Source: Labia minor
Taxonomy: Eukaryota; Arthropoda; Insecta; Dermaptera; Spongiphoridae
DNA length: 64,000 nt
Assembly (NCBI GenBank): GCA_963082975.1
Contig: OY720350.1
Coordinates: 9,815,488-9,879,487 of the forward strand
Direction of reading: 5' to 3'
Below the pieces are notes generated by a model. It was not told the origin of the DNA and did not search any database. It saw nothing but the letters and a program-made list of their open reading frames with translations. The translations under genes were made by a program, and so were the position numbers. Positions 34,338 through 46,329 of this stretch are shown here, piece by piece. Positions within the stretch are counted from its first letter, which is position 1; each line of letters opens with the position of its first letter.

Positions 34338-35111
34338 ATTTTTTAAACATATCTTCTCTAATTACAATTTATATTTTATATTTATTAATTACATATTTTA
34401 TGTTATAAAATTACATCAACCATTTTTAATAATTTATTAATTATGTATTTATTTTTATTTAGAAAAACTAAAATCTAGTTAAATTTAATATAGAATATAT
34501 AAATTAATTATGGTTTTTAAATGTTTTGAATGATTCAATTCAGTTCTTTAATTATTTTACTTATAAATACCAGATAAGAACTAATAGGTACATATAGTAG
34601 GTACTATAAAATTCAATTCAAATTCAAATTTACTACTATGTTTGACTATACCAATATTTACTGAAATTGAAAGGGGAATACGACGACGAGGTTAGTGGTA
34701 TTAATATCGTAAATCACAACCAAAAAGTTTGGGGATGAATCTAGTTAAAGGGTGGGAGACCTATTTCCGGAACATAGGGAGGAATCCTTTACAGGATAAA
34801 TCAAATAGTGGAGGGGGTAGAAGTTGGGGGTGGCGCATGTCTAGAACCAGTTAAATTGGTGGTTGGCACCACCAGTACTTTACTTTCCTCGGGGATGGAT
34901 CACCCTGGTGAGTTGAATTTTAAGTTGGTTAATTAATTGATCATATTAAAAATATTTATAGAGATTTCCAACTCTTATTAGGAGTAAGTGCTCTTTGTGT
35001 TTCTCAACAGGTTAGATATATCAATAAACATGTTTTCTTGGTATACTATAATAATAATATTTCTATTTACTTCCTTTTTTTTCTTGAAATCTAACCTAAA
35101 TATTATATCCA
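34338..35111. other. AT-rich sequence with an unrecognised higher-GC block
   Basis: Bases 34660-34920 are of clearly higher GC and contain no long open frame. The plus-strand frame at 34988-35254 overlaps the next mariner and is not a recognisable protein. Confidence 0.4.
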
Positions 35112-35938
35112 CAAGGTCTGTTCAAAAAAAGGTGAATTTTGAATTTTCTCGGGCTATGCACATTCGATTATCGAAATTTTTATTTTGTTATGTTGGTACA
35201 CATATGTTTCTCATTGACATTATCAGCCATTTTGGATTAGTAGTTTGTTTTTGACAACTGAAAAAGTTAGTCAAGTTTTCAAGTGTTCTATGATTTTTAC
35301 TTAAATAAAAATGGATCAAAGAATCTGTATTAAATTTTGCGTTAAAAATAAAATAAATTGCTCCTACGCTCTTAAAATGTTGACTGTGGCAATCGGCGAG
35401 TCTACTTTGTCTCAAAAAAATGTTTATAAGTGGTACAATTGCTTTACAGAAGGCCGAGAAGATGATGATGTCGATCTAATGTTAAGATTTTGCTCAGTTT
35501 TCTTCGATTACAATGGCATGGTGCATCATGAGTTCTTGCCAACATGTCGTACTGTTAATAGGGAATACTACATTTACGTGAAGCTCAAACGATCGGAATT
35601 GTTGAAAAACAAATCATGGATTCTGAATCATGATAATGCACCAGCTCAAACATCACTGCTTTCCGGTGATTTTATGACCAAAACAACACCGTAATTATGC
35701 CTCAACCACCGTATTCACCAGATTTGACTCCCTGCGACTTTTTCCTATTCCCAAAATTGAAGAGACCAATGAAAGGAAAGCGTTTTACCACAATTGATGA
35801 ATTAAAGTCGGAATCTAAGAACGAATTGATGACTACTAACTGGAGAATTACTTTGAAGGGAACAAAATGGATATTGATTAATAAATAAATACTTTTCAAA
35901 ATAATTCAAAATTCACCTTTTCATTTGAACAAACCTCG
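35112..35938 (+). mobile_element. Internally deleted mariner element, 827 bp
   Basis: The ends are caaggtctgttcaaa and, inverted, cgaggtttgttcaaa, with gtgaattttgaatt just inside both. TA follows the right end; the left TA is changed to CA. Full-length mariners are about 1.3 kb, so about 450 bp are gone. Confidence 0.88.
35311..35888 (+). pseudogene. Mariner transposase, deleted and frameshifted
   Basis: The start MDQRICIKFC and the following helix-turn-helix region (residues 1-56, with VYKWYNCFTEGRE) are intact. A deletion near residue 56 removes the linker and the first catalytic aspartate (the GDETW motif). The frame continues into the catalytic domain with the second aspartate, D108, in NHDNAPAQTS. 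A shift near 35690 then separates this from the last part, which holds MPQPPYSPDLTPCDFFLF with the third aspartate and the usual FPKLKRPMKGKRF segment. The family runs about 345 residues and about 190 remain. The protein would have cut and joined DNA at TA sites and cannot do so now. Confidence 0.92.
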
Positions 35939-36759
35939 TATATAATGTTTGTTATGAGAATATAATCCTAAAAGTTTCTTTCCATATTTTCAATTTTAAT
36001 TTAATTGTATAGTTTATGTTTAAAGAAATTTAATAGTACAGAAATAATTTTTTTTCTTGATTAATAAGTCTATCCTCTATTAAATCTAATTGGGTGAGTT
36101 TATTTCGATTGTAATACAAAACAACAAATCCAAATTTATAAATTTAATTAAATATATATCTATCATATCTATTTTGTTTTAAATTTATTACATTTATTAG
36201 TTATTAGAAAAAATAAATTAATATCTTATAAGATTTAAGCTTATATCCACGCCACTCCCTAATTATTATTTATTACTAAACAAGTATTTATATATATTTT
36301 GTCATATCAGACATATATCATGTATAGGGTTATCAAAAAGTGTGCGAGTGTGATGTTACTTGTTTCTATCTCTTCTGAATTTATCGTGGATAAGAATACA
36401 TATTATATATATATATACCTAGAAAGAACATTTAAAAGTGTGCAAAAAGATGAGGGTAATTTTTAAATTATTTTTAGAAGTCTTGGTTTGTAATCTTTGA
36501 TAAAATATTTACTTTTAGGAAAAAAATCATTAGGGAAAAATAATTAGGTTAATTTGGGAGATAAAATAAAATTGAAACCGAAAAATGTATTTGTATTTAT
36601 AAGAGTGAGTGTATGTGTAAATTGGAATTTAGGGTAGCTGAATAAATAATGAATGACTAATTATTTTTTTAAAAAAAAAAAACAAACAAATTTTTCTTAA
36701 TTATCTTAATATCTTTATTCAATATTTTAAGAAGATAATAAATGTAGAAGGAAAATTAG
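35939..36759. other. AT-rich sequence, nothing recognised
   Basis: A/T-rich, no genes or recognised repeats. Confidence 0.5.
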
Positions 36760-37383
36760 CTGGAGTGTCTCCACTCGACTATCTCGCAATTTGAATTGGA
36801 TTAAATAACATAATATATTATATTTAAATTAAATTTAATTAATTATAAATTATAAATAATAAATAATAAATATTAAACCAGCGCATGTTTGGCTTTTTGT
36901 TGATGGCACCACGTCACGTGTTGGCGCGTGAGATTTGCAGTGTTAAAAAATTAATTCTGGTAATTTCAGCGAATCAATCAAGCTGAAATTCTATATATAG
37001 CAGTTTTATACAATTATTAATCGTGTGAAAAATTATCAAACATATATCTTTATTTTTACGGTCACTTTAGAGGAAAAAAAATCAAAACGTTGTAGGTAAT
37101 GACCCTCTTCCGGTTGAGCTACATTTCTCAAAAGTTGATAGAAAACTATGAATTTTGAATAATGCCCATGTACCAAATTTCATCATTCTAGCTCAAACCG
37201 TTTTTGCGTAATCTTGCCTACATACATACACACACACATACACACACACATACACACACACAGACATTTTTCTCAACCTTAGTGAAAATGATTCAGGAAC
37301 CTTCAAAACGTATAAAAACATCAAAATCTCAACATCGAAAATTTTCGTGATCGCAATACTATCTCTGGCGAGATAGTAAAAAA
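36760..37383 (+). mobile_element. Helentron-like element, family A, copy 6
   Basis: Full length. It begins ctggagtgtctccactcgac and ends with the hairpin tactatctctggcgagatag(ta) in an A-run. A (CA)n/(TACA)n microsatellite lies at 37221-37262. Very similar to copy 2 at 11308, suggesting recent spread. Confidence 0.82.
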
Positions 37384-37778
37384 GAGATTTTGTGTGTGGA
37401 TTATAAAATATCATGAATGGTATCCAGTCTACTTAAAGGATTAAAACCTAAAAATTTACACAAGAAACTCAGTACTCAGTACTGTGGCAAGTTATTTCTT
37501 ACATTATTTAATGGACTCATTTTTTTAAGGTTCATGTCAGATTCTTCATATGAACTCAATTATTTTTTTTTTTTACATACTATTTCTACTTTAATATTAT
37601 ATAGTATAATTGATGAATAATCTAATTAAGAACATTTATATTTTATTTATTAGAACATAAAAATTATCAATTAATTTTAATTTATTTTCATTTGATTTTA
37701 ATTAATTTTTATACAAAAATAAACAGATTAACAACAAATTCGAATCTAATAAGTTTTATACTATATAGCAGGTGTGGC
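37384..37778. other. AT-rich sequence, nothing recognised
   Basis: The frame at 37417-37620 has no recognisable domain. Confidence 0.45.
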
Positions 37779-38160
37779 CAAACTTTTAGCTGGGCAAATA
37801 ATTTTAAAATTTTAGAAGATAATTAAAGAAGTCATTATATCGTCGATGTAAATTGCAAACCTCCACTTTTGATCAAAAATTACATTTTCACACTATTAGA
37901 AAGCGAAAAACACCTTACATTGGCTATGAAACACCGCTATTATGCACCTATTTAATTGAAATCACTTGACAAGAAAAAAAATTTATGCGTTTTAAGAAAG
38001 TTGTGCAAAATATGCTGAATATGAGTTAGCAGGTTTGCAATCTAAGCCGACGATATATTTTTTATTTTATGAATTCTAACAATATTTATTAAAATTTTAA
38101 AAAATACAATGTTAAGAAATAAATACGAACAAACAAATTTTAAGCATACAATTTTTATTT

Positions 38161-38355
38161 GGATGAAACCTGGCATTGCATAAGAGCAGCAAGTTTCTCA
38201 AAATTTGGCTCATATGAACTTAAAGCAATTCTTAAGCATGACACTAAATGAAGATCCGTTATTTGCGATCGAGGTTTGTTTTGAACGCATTCATATAAGA
38301 AAATGCGGATTCACATAAATATGTGGAGCCAAAGAAGGAATTGAAACGAGCAACC
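38161..38355 (-). pseudogene. hAT transposase C-terminal fragment
   Basis: Read on the minus strand from 38355, the sequence gives FFGSTYLCESAFSYMNAFKT, which includes the hAT catalytic glutamate motif (CESAFS). After a one-base frameshift it continues ITDLHLVSCLRIALSSYEPN and then FEKLAALMQCQ. This is the C-terminus of hAT transposases related to vertebrate FAM200/GTF2IRD2-type proteins, and distinct from the intact enzyme at 30202. Everything upstream (zinc finger, catalytic aspartates) is lost. Its position next to the left end fits a gene that once ran leftward across the element. Confidence 0.85.
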
Positions 38356-38830
38356 ATTGTCCAAATATTTGGATATTATTTTTGATCAACGAATAAAAAA
38401 ATTACAATATATAATATGTTTGCAATAAAGTGCTAAAAAATGGGAAAAAATTATATATTATTAATTATATAGTCAAATACTAAAATATAGAAAGGTTAAA
38501 TCAATAATATATTTGTATATGTTCTTATATATATGAAAAATATGTTAGTTTTAATTATTATAATAATATTAATAAAAAAAAAATTGTAAATGGAAGGGCT
38601 GTTATTTTTCATTTAAATTTATAACTTCAATTAAAATAAATACTTCATTTTGGAATGGATATGAGAGGAGGGGAGGTAGAGGCGAAATTTGGGTAGAGTA
38701 GAGTAGTCTAGGACTAAACGGTGTTTTGAGAAAGGGAAGCCCTTGGATAAAAAGTATATAAATTTTCGGGATAAGAAAAATATATGGTATATAAAAGATG
38801 TAATAACATAGGATGATTATGATCTAAAAT

Positions 38831-39000
38831 TATTTTTTAATAAATTTAAAAATAATATCCCGGGTAGCGAGTAGATTCTTTTCTATAAATCCAGTAGAAA
38901 AGAATTCTATTTCAGGGATTGGCCTCCCTGCCCTCACGTGAGCTCATGATTTCTTCTAAATCCCTCTTCTACATGGAGGAATCATGTCCTTTACCCATTG
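38831..39000 (+). repeat. Internal repeat of the hAT element, copy 1
   Basis: Contains agtagattcttttctataaa, then gccctcacgtgagctcatga and aatcatgtcctttacccatt. It recurs at 39753-39885 and 40396-40560 in the same orientation. Confidence 0.9.
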
Positions 39001-39140
39001 ACGCCTTTCCATCTATTCCATTACTCTTACACTCTCTCCCCCCCCACCCCTGATCAATCAAAAAATCAAATTTATTTGGATGAAGGAGAATACCTAGCAT
39101 AGATTCATTAAAAAGAAAAAAAATTAAAATCTTGTCTCTT

Positions 39141-39166
39141 ATAGGAGACTCTTTAGAGTCTCCTAT
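39141..39166. other. Perfect hairpin, 11-bp stem
   Basis: ataggagactc and gagtctcctat pair perfectly around the loop ttta. Function unknown. Confidence 0.8.
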
Positions 39167-39752
39167 ATATATTTGAATCAACCCCCCTTCCCATGATCAC
39201 TTTTCTTTGTTTAATCAATATTTAATGAATAAAGTCTTTGCCATGTATTGCTTATGGGCTGAATTTTCGTAGCCTTCAAGTGAATTTCATTCCTATGTTT
39301 TTACTAGTTGATAACACAGTCGCATCGGATTGTACTTTGACTAGTAAATTTTTTGTCCGAGTTCAAATCTTTCAATTTGTTTATTTTTTATAATTTTATT
39401 CTTTAGATTTTTAAAGAATTTTAAAAATATAATTATAAATGTTAATATACATAATATTATTTAAATTAATTATTATGAATATTAATTTTTTTTATTGGTA
39501 TTATGTTAATTAATTAATTCCTTAGATAATAAAAATACAAAAGAAAATTAAAATATATATATATACATTAATATTTATTTATTTATTTTATCTTATTTTT
39601 TTAAATCATCCCTTTTTAGATTTCAAATCGATTCTATCACTAATTTTGAAAATATTTCCTTTCTTATTATAATATCTAGTCAATCATTTATTAAAAAAAT
39701 TGTAAATGGAAGGGCTGTTATTTTTCATTTAAATTTATAACTTCAATTAAAA

Positions 39753-39885
39753 TAAATCTTCTTTTCTATAAACCCAGTAGAAAAGATTCTAATTCAGGGA
39801 TTGGCTCCCTGCCCTCACGTGAGCTCATTATTTCTTCTAAATCCCTCTTCTACCTGGAGGAATCATGTCCTTTACCCATTCAAAT
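39753..39885 (+). repeat. Internal repeat of the hAT element, copy 2
   Basis: Matches copy 1 with small differences. The preceding 58 bp (39694-39752, ttgtaaatggaagggctgtt) also recur at 38585-38642, so copies 1 and 2 share a longer unit rearranged by deletion. Confidence 0.88.
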
Positions 39886-40395
39886 AAAAATTTAATTTTA
39901 TAAAATATAGATTTTTAACTTTTTACTGATACATTACTTATATATATTTAATAAATTTCGCCCCACCTCCAATGCTTTGCTTCTCGGTGACCTTGAAGGG
40001 GACAGCATAGCAATGCTGCATTGCTTACCCCTAATGGATGAGATTCAACTGCCTTTGACTTTATTTTCAAAATAAATTATATTATTTCCCCTTCGTTAAA
40101 TGAAATTATATACAATTTAATTATACTACGTATTATACGACAAATAAATTAATACGAATTATATTAATAAATCGATTTAACCAACTTTTCCATCCCAATC
40201 ATTCCTTCTTTTTTGTATTTTAACATTGAAACATTTTTCCTGCTATTCTATTCTATTTTCAAATTTTATATTCAAAAATAAATACTTAACTTAAAATAAT
40301 ATAAAAATTACTTGAAAAGGAAGGAAATAATTTTATTGTTTTTATATATGAAGCAATAAGAAAAAATTGAATAAGTTTCATGAAATGTAAAATTA

Positions 40396-40560
40396 ATTTT
40401 TAATAAATTTAAAAATAATATCCTGGGTAACGGGTAGATTCTTTTCTATAATCCCAGTAGAAAAGAATTCTATTTCAGGGATTGGCGTTCCTGCCCTCAC
40501 GTGAGCTCATGATTTTTTCTGCCTTCCCTCTCCCATGGAAAAATCATGTCCTTTACCTTT
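40396..40560 (+). repeat. Internal repeat of the hAT element, copy 3
   Basis: Matches copy 1 including the leader taaatttaaaaataatatcc, and ends just inside the right terminus of the element. Confidence 0.88.
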
Positions 40561-40629
40561 TAACTTTTCCAACTTTGGCTTCGCGGGCTACTTTTAAAGC
40601 CTTTGCGGTCGACGTGTTGACCACCCCTG

Positions 40630-40995
40630 CTATATAGGATTTATTAATATATATAAATAAAAAAAGTACAATATATGTATTAAAAAAATATTAATTAATG
40701 TATTATTTCTTTTTATTATATTTATTTAATATCAACAAAGAATTAAAAAATATTTTATATATATAATATTATCGATTTATTTTTAATATCAATCAAAATA
40801 TTTATGATATTTATTGAAAATCTATGATTGCCAGAAAAATTAAAAAATATATTCTATATTGACGACAAACTTTTCATGAAAGAAACATTGGTGATTGAAT
40901 ATTTTTCATAAAATTAAAAAACAATGAAATTAATAAATAAATTTAACTGTAGACAGCAATCTCTCTCTCTCATTGATACATTTTAATATAATATA
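40630..40995. other. AT-rich spacer
   Basis: Nothing recognised. Confidence 0.5.
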
Positions 40996-41232
40996 AAAAA
41001 AAACTCAAATCGGTTATATCACTGATCAGTAGAATGGGTCCTCTCAACCTTTACCTTGATTTTCTTGATCGGATTCGCTATCAAATAGCTTTTCCCCAAT
41101 GTTGTTCCCGGAGGCTGGGTTGACTCCGTCTCAAAGATCCCAGCTAGGGAAATTCCCTTGCCAGGCCAGAGACTTGAATCCGGGACCATGTGAATGTGAG
41201 GCTGGTTCGCTACCCACACACCCAATGGCGCC
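40996..41232 (-). mobile_element. tRNA-derived SINE (family 2), full length
   Basis: Read from 41232 on the minus strand it starts ggcgccattgggtgtgtggg. It has an A-box-like tgggtagcgaacc and a B-box-like cggattcaagtctctgg, and ends in a T-rich tail (gagttttttttt). A duplication of about 14 bp, tttaatataatata, flanks it, supporting retroposition. Confidence 0.85.
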
Positions 41233-43245
41233 TTATTTAATATAATATATAATATTAATAATAATATAACATATAATATGTGTATAATAAAAGAGAAATT
41301 AAGAATTGGTATATTAATTCAACTAATAAAATATGTTTGCTTTGCGTAAAAACATATAATATTAATTAAAAACCATTAGTTTTATATAATTTTATTCATA
41401 AAAAATTTCATATTAATAGATTTTTTGTTTTGTTTTATAATATAGAAAGAAAAAAAAAATTATATACAAGTCTTGTAATATAAACAAGTGTAGTAAAAAT
41501 ATTCAAGCGAGGATTATGATTATTAATATATGAATATTTTAATAGAACATATAAAATGTTAATGTTACGGATAAAAATATAAAGTATAATAGTAGAGTAG
41601 TAGAGTAGACTCATGTGATGGGAAATGGCGAAAAAAAAAAAAATAAAAAATAATAAAGTAATTTTAATTGAATTGTTGAACACACCTCGTTGTGAGGAAA
41701 TAAAAATAAAAATAAATGAGCGAGTGAAGAATTTATAGAAAAACATTTTGCTTTAATGTTCATCAGAACAGATGAAATGAGAGTAGAAAAGAAGACAGAG
41801 AAGCGATTACGGTTTATATCAGTGAACAAAGGGCGAAGGGTGGACCCAGGGTAAATGTTCTAGCGGCTGACATTAAACCTGGGAAATGGGAGACTTTTTA
41901 TTTTGCACATTTCAAACAAATAGCATCGTGGAAAGTATAAAACAAGGGGTGGCCGATGTCTCGAGTGGAGTGCAAATAACGTTAACGGACAGTGCAAACA
42001 TCAAGAAATAATTAACAGGTAGACAAATAACAAATATCAATCGATATAATCAAATGGAAAGAGTGAGAGAGAGAGAGACAAATAAAAAGGGAGGTAGAAT
42101 TTTCTTCAATTAAAATTTGGATTTTCACCAATCATGTGAAGTTTTAAATAAATTCAATTTTATATGAAAAAATCACTTGACACGGTTACATTATCTTGTA
42201 AAAAGAATTCAAATTAAAAAAAAAAGATTTATTGAGATATGCTCCATTGGATGATCACTAAAAATAACAAAGTAAACAGTAATATTTATATTTAATATTG
42301 TAAAAAATTTATTTATTTATTTATTTTTATTAATCTTTACTTTTTATTAAATAATTTTAATATACTTTCTAGTCTTGTTTTAGTGTCTGTTGATATCCAT
42401 CATTATTATTATAATATAATCGAAAATTAATATTATTATTATTATTAGTTTTTCAGTCACCAGGGATGTAGAATGAGGTGGTAAAGATTCTGAGGCACAC
42501 ACATATAATATATATTTAGTAACTACATTCTCTCTCTCATACAAACAACCCTCATAACACCTTTAATTTTATCTTACTTTATTTTTATTATAATTTCTTT
42601 GTTTTATTTTTAATTTTTATGAAAAAAAAAAAAATTAAATAAAGTATCAAAATTCATTTTATAAGAAATTAATATTAAAAGGCGTAAAAAAAAGTAAAGA
42701 CTTATTTAAACAAATTTGAAATGAACTACAAACAGAAAATATTTATTTTATCATTGAATCAATTAGTAACTATAAACGAAATAAAAGATAAGAAAAGTGA
42801 ATTACATTAAAATACTTGTCACTTGTCTTGATGAACACTTAACAATAAAAAAAAGATTTATTATGATATGTCCCTTTTGATGATCACCATAAATAACTAA
42901 ATAATTTAATTAATTATAATTTATATACCTAATATATAAATATCTATATATATATATATTTGTGTTGGTTTAGGTTTCCGTGAATGTTATTGTTATTATT
43001 ACTATCAGATTTATCAGGGATTTAATCACGTATTTTTGTGAGTACAAAACCACCCAACCTATCAACTCAAAACCCGATATTAATCCTTGGTCACACAGAC
43101 TATGACCCAGAATCCCAAAAATATTCCCACCTAAATAATCTCTTGAAAATGGCGCCAAAATGGGTGCCGAATCGTCGAGAAAACAATCTCACAAAAATAC
43201 GTGATTGTATCCCTGATAAATCTGATAGTAATATTTATATAACTA
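41233..43245. other. AT-rich sequence, nothing recognised
   Basis: Short frames on both strands (41435-41829, 42970-43158, 43038-43337) are without domains. A (GA)n run lies at 42061-42079 and a (TA)n run at 42943-42957. Confidence 0.45.
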
Positions 43246-43739
43246 CGAGGGTCATTCAACAAGTATTTAGCCTCACCACCCGATGGTGCTGCTATCATAA
43301 AAGAGTTTTAACATCATGTAGTACATTCTTTTTCTAGCCTACTATCAAAGTTTCATTCAATTCCCTTCACTAGTTTTGTTTTGACAGCCTTTGGAAGCAA
43401 GCGGGTCGATCAGTTGTATAAAAATGGAAAAAGAACAAAGTACCAATTTTTGACGGTCGCTATCGAAGGAGAAGAGTCACCGTACACAGCATCCAAGCGA
43501 TCTTTGTTTTCCCTTCCAAAAATAAGAATCTAATCACCGAACGATATTGTTCTTTTTCCATTTTTGTACAACTGATCGACACACTCGCTTCCAAAGGCTG
43601 TCAAAACAAAACTAGTGAAGGGAATTGACTGAAACTTTGATAGTAGGCTAGTAAAAGAATGTACTATATGATGGTAAAACTCTTTTGTGATAGCAGCGCC
43701 ATCGGGCGGTGAGGCTAAGTACTTGTTGAATGACCCTCG
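43246..43739 (-). mobile_element. Fold-back mariner element, 494 bp
   Basis: The termini are cgagggtcattcaacaagta and its inverse, flanked by TA on both sides (43244-43245, 43740-43741). Inverted similarity extends about 195 bp into the element (43246-43440 against about 43550-43739). Here the duplicated end is the 5' end of the mariner, including its untranslated region and the first codons, unlike the fold-backs at 13064 and 27230, which duplicated the 3' end. Confidence 0.9.
43441..43561 (-). pseudogene. Mariner transposase, N-terminal fragment
   Basis: On the minus strand from the ATG at 43561 the sequence reads MEKEQYRSVIRFLFLEGK. After a small deletion and frame change it reads DRLDAVYGDSSPSIATVKNW, matching the paired helix-turn-helix region of mariner transposases. 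It then runs into the inverted arm. About 45 codons remain and all catalytic residues are gone. Confidence 0.82.
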
Positions 43740-43741
43740 TA

Positions 43742-45179
43742 TATATATATATAACTAATTGAATTGAAATTGAATATTTTATAAATTTGTTTATTATTAA
43801 GATAAACTCAATTGCTTTGTTTTATTTATCTTTTTTTTGTTGTATTTTGATAGAATAGAAATCTTTCTTTATCTATTATTTATTTTTTGTTTTTTGTTAA
43901 TTTTACTCATTACATTATCCTCATTTAATAAATTAAATATTAAAAACATAACTACAATAATATAATATAATTATACATAGAGAAGAGAGTGAAAAGAGAG
44001 GTGAAATGAAAGCTCATGTTGGTGTGTGTGTTCTTTTTTAAAACCTTTATTGAATTTTGCATATTATTATAGAATGGTAAGCTCATTGAGAAGACTCCTA
44101 TTATTTCGAGTACCTTCCTTTCCTTTCGTTCCGTATTATTAAGAATCCTCATCAGAAGTTGTTCCTGTGTTGCTTTTTTCATTTTTATTTTATTTCCATA
44201 ATGAGCATTTGTTCTTTAGAGATCAGTTGAACTAATAACGTAACGCATTCATAATGGAGTGAGTTTGTTTTGTCTTTTTGTCTCCACCCAGGCAGCTACT
44301 TAACTTTGGTGATGCTGATAACTTAATTAGTACTCTTCTCTCTCTCTCTCTTATCTTCAATAACTACTGTTCCTTGTCTAAGTAAGCCTTTCTTCAAATG
44401 TAATTCTCTTTGGAATTATTATCATCAAACAAGTGGAACTGCTCAACAAATAATTAATGTCTTGATGAATAATTCCATATGATAATCATTCCAAGAGATG
44501 ATATGCTTAACGCGTTTGCAATTCATGAGAGCCTTTTTGCAAATGAATTATAACCAATTTCCTGTGTTACAAACAATTTACTTGGACAAAATAGAATAAA
44601 AATAATATCAAAATCTCCAGGTGGCCTCGTTAAAAGGATTTCATCATTAGGCCCTTTCTTTTTTTTTTTATATACCATTAGAAAATAAAATTCAATGAAG
44701 AATATATTTTAATGATGAAACATAATGAGATTGATTATTCAGTTGAGAAATTTTCATTTGTTGTATATTCATAATTTATCTAAAGAGGATGGAGATTATT
44801 CATTAAATATCTTGAGATTGTATAAATTATAGAAAATTAAGTTTAGGGGTAAACTTTTCTCTTTCATCATAAATTAAAATCAAAAGTTTTGTTTTTAAAA
44901 TTTCAATTTCAAATATAAGAATAGTTTTGTTATTTCAATTATAATCCTTAAACAAATTTTATAGACATCCTATATTGATTACTAAAATAATGTACCTACA
45001 ATAAAAATTTAATAAAATTCTTTAACATAAGTATAAGTAGGTAGGTGAAGATGGTAAAGTTTATAATCAATTGAGCTACCTGTACTATTTGAACAAATCA
45101 AGTTATTTATCTTACTAGGCATAATAACAATTAAACAAATATTTTTAGTAAGATTTTATAGAAGAATTATATATAATTT
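43742..45179. other. AT-rich sequence, nothing recognised
   Basis: The minus-strand frame 43952-44182 shows no domain. Bases 44270-44340 contain a (TC)n run. Confidence 0.45.
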
Positions 45180-45186
45180 TTCTTTA

Positions 45187-45222
<36 letters not shown>

Positions 45223-45235
45223 TATATAAATATAT

Positions 45236-45275
<40 letters not shown>
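45180..45275. repeat. (TA)n microsatellite with interruptions
   Basis: About 95 bp of TA units broken by occasional AA. Confidence 0.95.
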
Positions 45276-45276
<1 letters not shown>

Positions 45277-45299
45277 GTATACCTAATAGTATTTAAACC

Positions 45300-45545
45300 T
45301 AATGAATTATTATTATTATTTGAAGATCGAGGCAGCTCAGCTACTACAGCCATTTGTGCCTTAAAGAAATGATCAATCATATAAGATAAATCTCATTTAT
45401 CTTCAAGCAATCCCTACAGTGAAAATTTCATCTTCTTCGCCGGGTCACAGTAAATTATTGAATCCTGACCGATTCCATTGTGTCAGACTAAACGCTCCCC
45501 GGGGGAGATCACTTGGAAAGAATGATTTTTCCTTTTAGACCAAAA
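45300..45545 (-). mobile_element. LINE 3' untranslated region, Jockey-like
   Basis: Read on the minus strand, the block ends with atggctgtagtagctgagct, then cctcgatcttcaaat and a (TAA)n tail at 45303-45321. This is the style of 3' end seen in insect Jockey elements. It may belong with the coding remnants at 45760-46070, but A/T-rich sequence separates them. Confidence 0.6.
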
Positions 45546-45759
45546 ACAATTTATTCAATAATTAACCAATCAATAAATACAATATACAATAAATAAATAA
45601 GTAAATAAATACAAAGTTGAATAAATAATAAAAAATATTCCCGCTCAAAAAGGGGTCCCCATTGAAAATGACTAGAATATAATAATAAATACAATAAACA
45701 ATAAAAAATTTAAAAAATAATAACAACAAAAATAACAATTTATATTTACAAATAAATAA

Positions 45760-46070
45760 TTAATAATTAAATTCTATATTTTGTATAAACAAATTCTCAA
45801 AATTTTCAATCTTTTCCAATAGATCTCTGATTTTCAAATTTTCAATTTGACATGAGAAGTTTTTGCCGATGTGTACGATGGACATTCGACAAGAACATGA
45901 TCCACTGTGACTCTCCTATCGCATATTGTGTACCAAGGGGCACTTTCTTTCAGAATCAGATGTCCATGGAAAAAAAAGCAGTGACCTAAGAGAATGTCCT
46001 GCTCTTTTCTCGATAGTGAATGTTTTTCGAAATATTTAGCACATTTCGTACTTTTTTTCAAAATTTTTTC
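45760..46070 (-). pseudogene. LINE ORF2 C-terminal fragment
   Basis: A minus-strand frame (45834-46061) encodes ILLGHCFFFHGHLILKESAP, then CDRRVTVDHVLVECPSY. This is the histidine/cysteine segment after the reverse transcriptase or RNase H domain in Jockey- and I-type LINEs (pattern C..TV.H.L.ECP.Y). A stop and one-base shift at about 45834 separate it from a further 20 codons ending near 45763. The polymerase domain is absent because the insertion is 5'-truncated or cut by the hAT-like sequence at 46070-46165. Confidence 0.75.
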
Positions 46071-46165
46071 AATTTGCTTCTAAAAAAAAAAACGTTTTCT
46101 GGACTAAACTTTTGAACATTTCCGAATTTTTTTCTAAATTTTTTCAAAATATGGTCACCCTAACA
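46070..46165. mobile_element. Partial hAT-type MITE end
   Basis: It ends atatggtcaccctaa, the terminus of the family at 9180/10218, preceded by gaacatttccgaatttttt-like A/T-rich sequence. No left end was found. Confidence 0.5.
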
Positions 46166-46329
46166 ATAGTCTAAACAAACAAAAAATATTGTATTTTTAT
46201 TTATTTATTTTATTTACAATCGAACTGAACTACAGTATATTTAATTGTAATAGGCCTTAATGATTATTTATTTACAAAATTTACAAAGTATATTTTACAC
46301 TGTTTAATTATTTACTTGTCCAATGACAA

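Larger units (their letters stand above)
37779..40629 (-). mobile_element. Decayed hAT transposon, 2.85 kb
   Basis: The ends are caggtgtggccaaac and, inverted, caggggtggtcaaca. A perfect 8-bp duplication ctatatag flanks them (37771-37778 and 40630-40637). A transposase C-terminus remains near the left end on the minus strand. The rest is non-coding and includes three copies of a segment of about 130-170 bp (see repeats). Confidence 0.9.

Noticed and set aside
45156..45380. 74-codon frame with IYIY repeats
   Set aside because: Translation of a (TA)n microsatellite.
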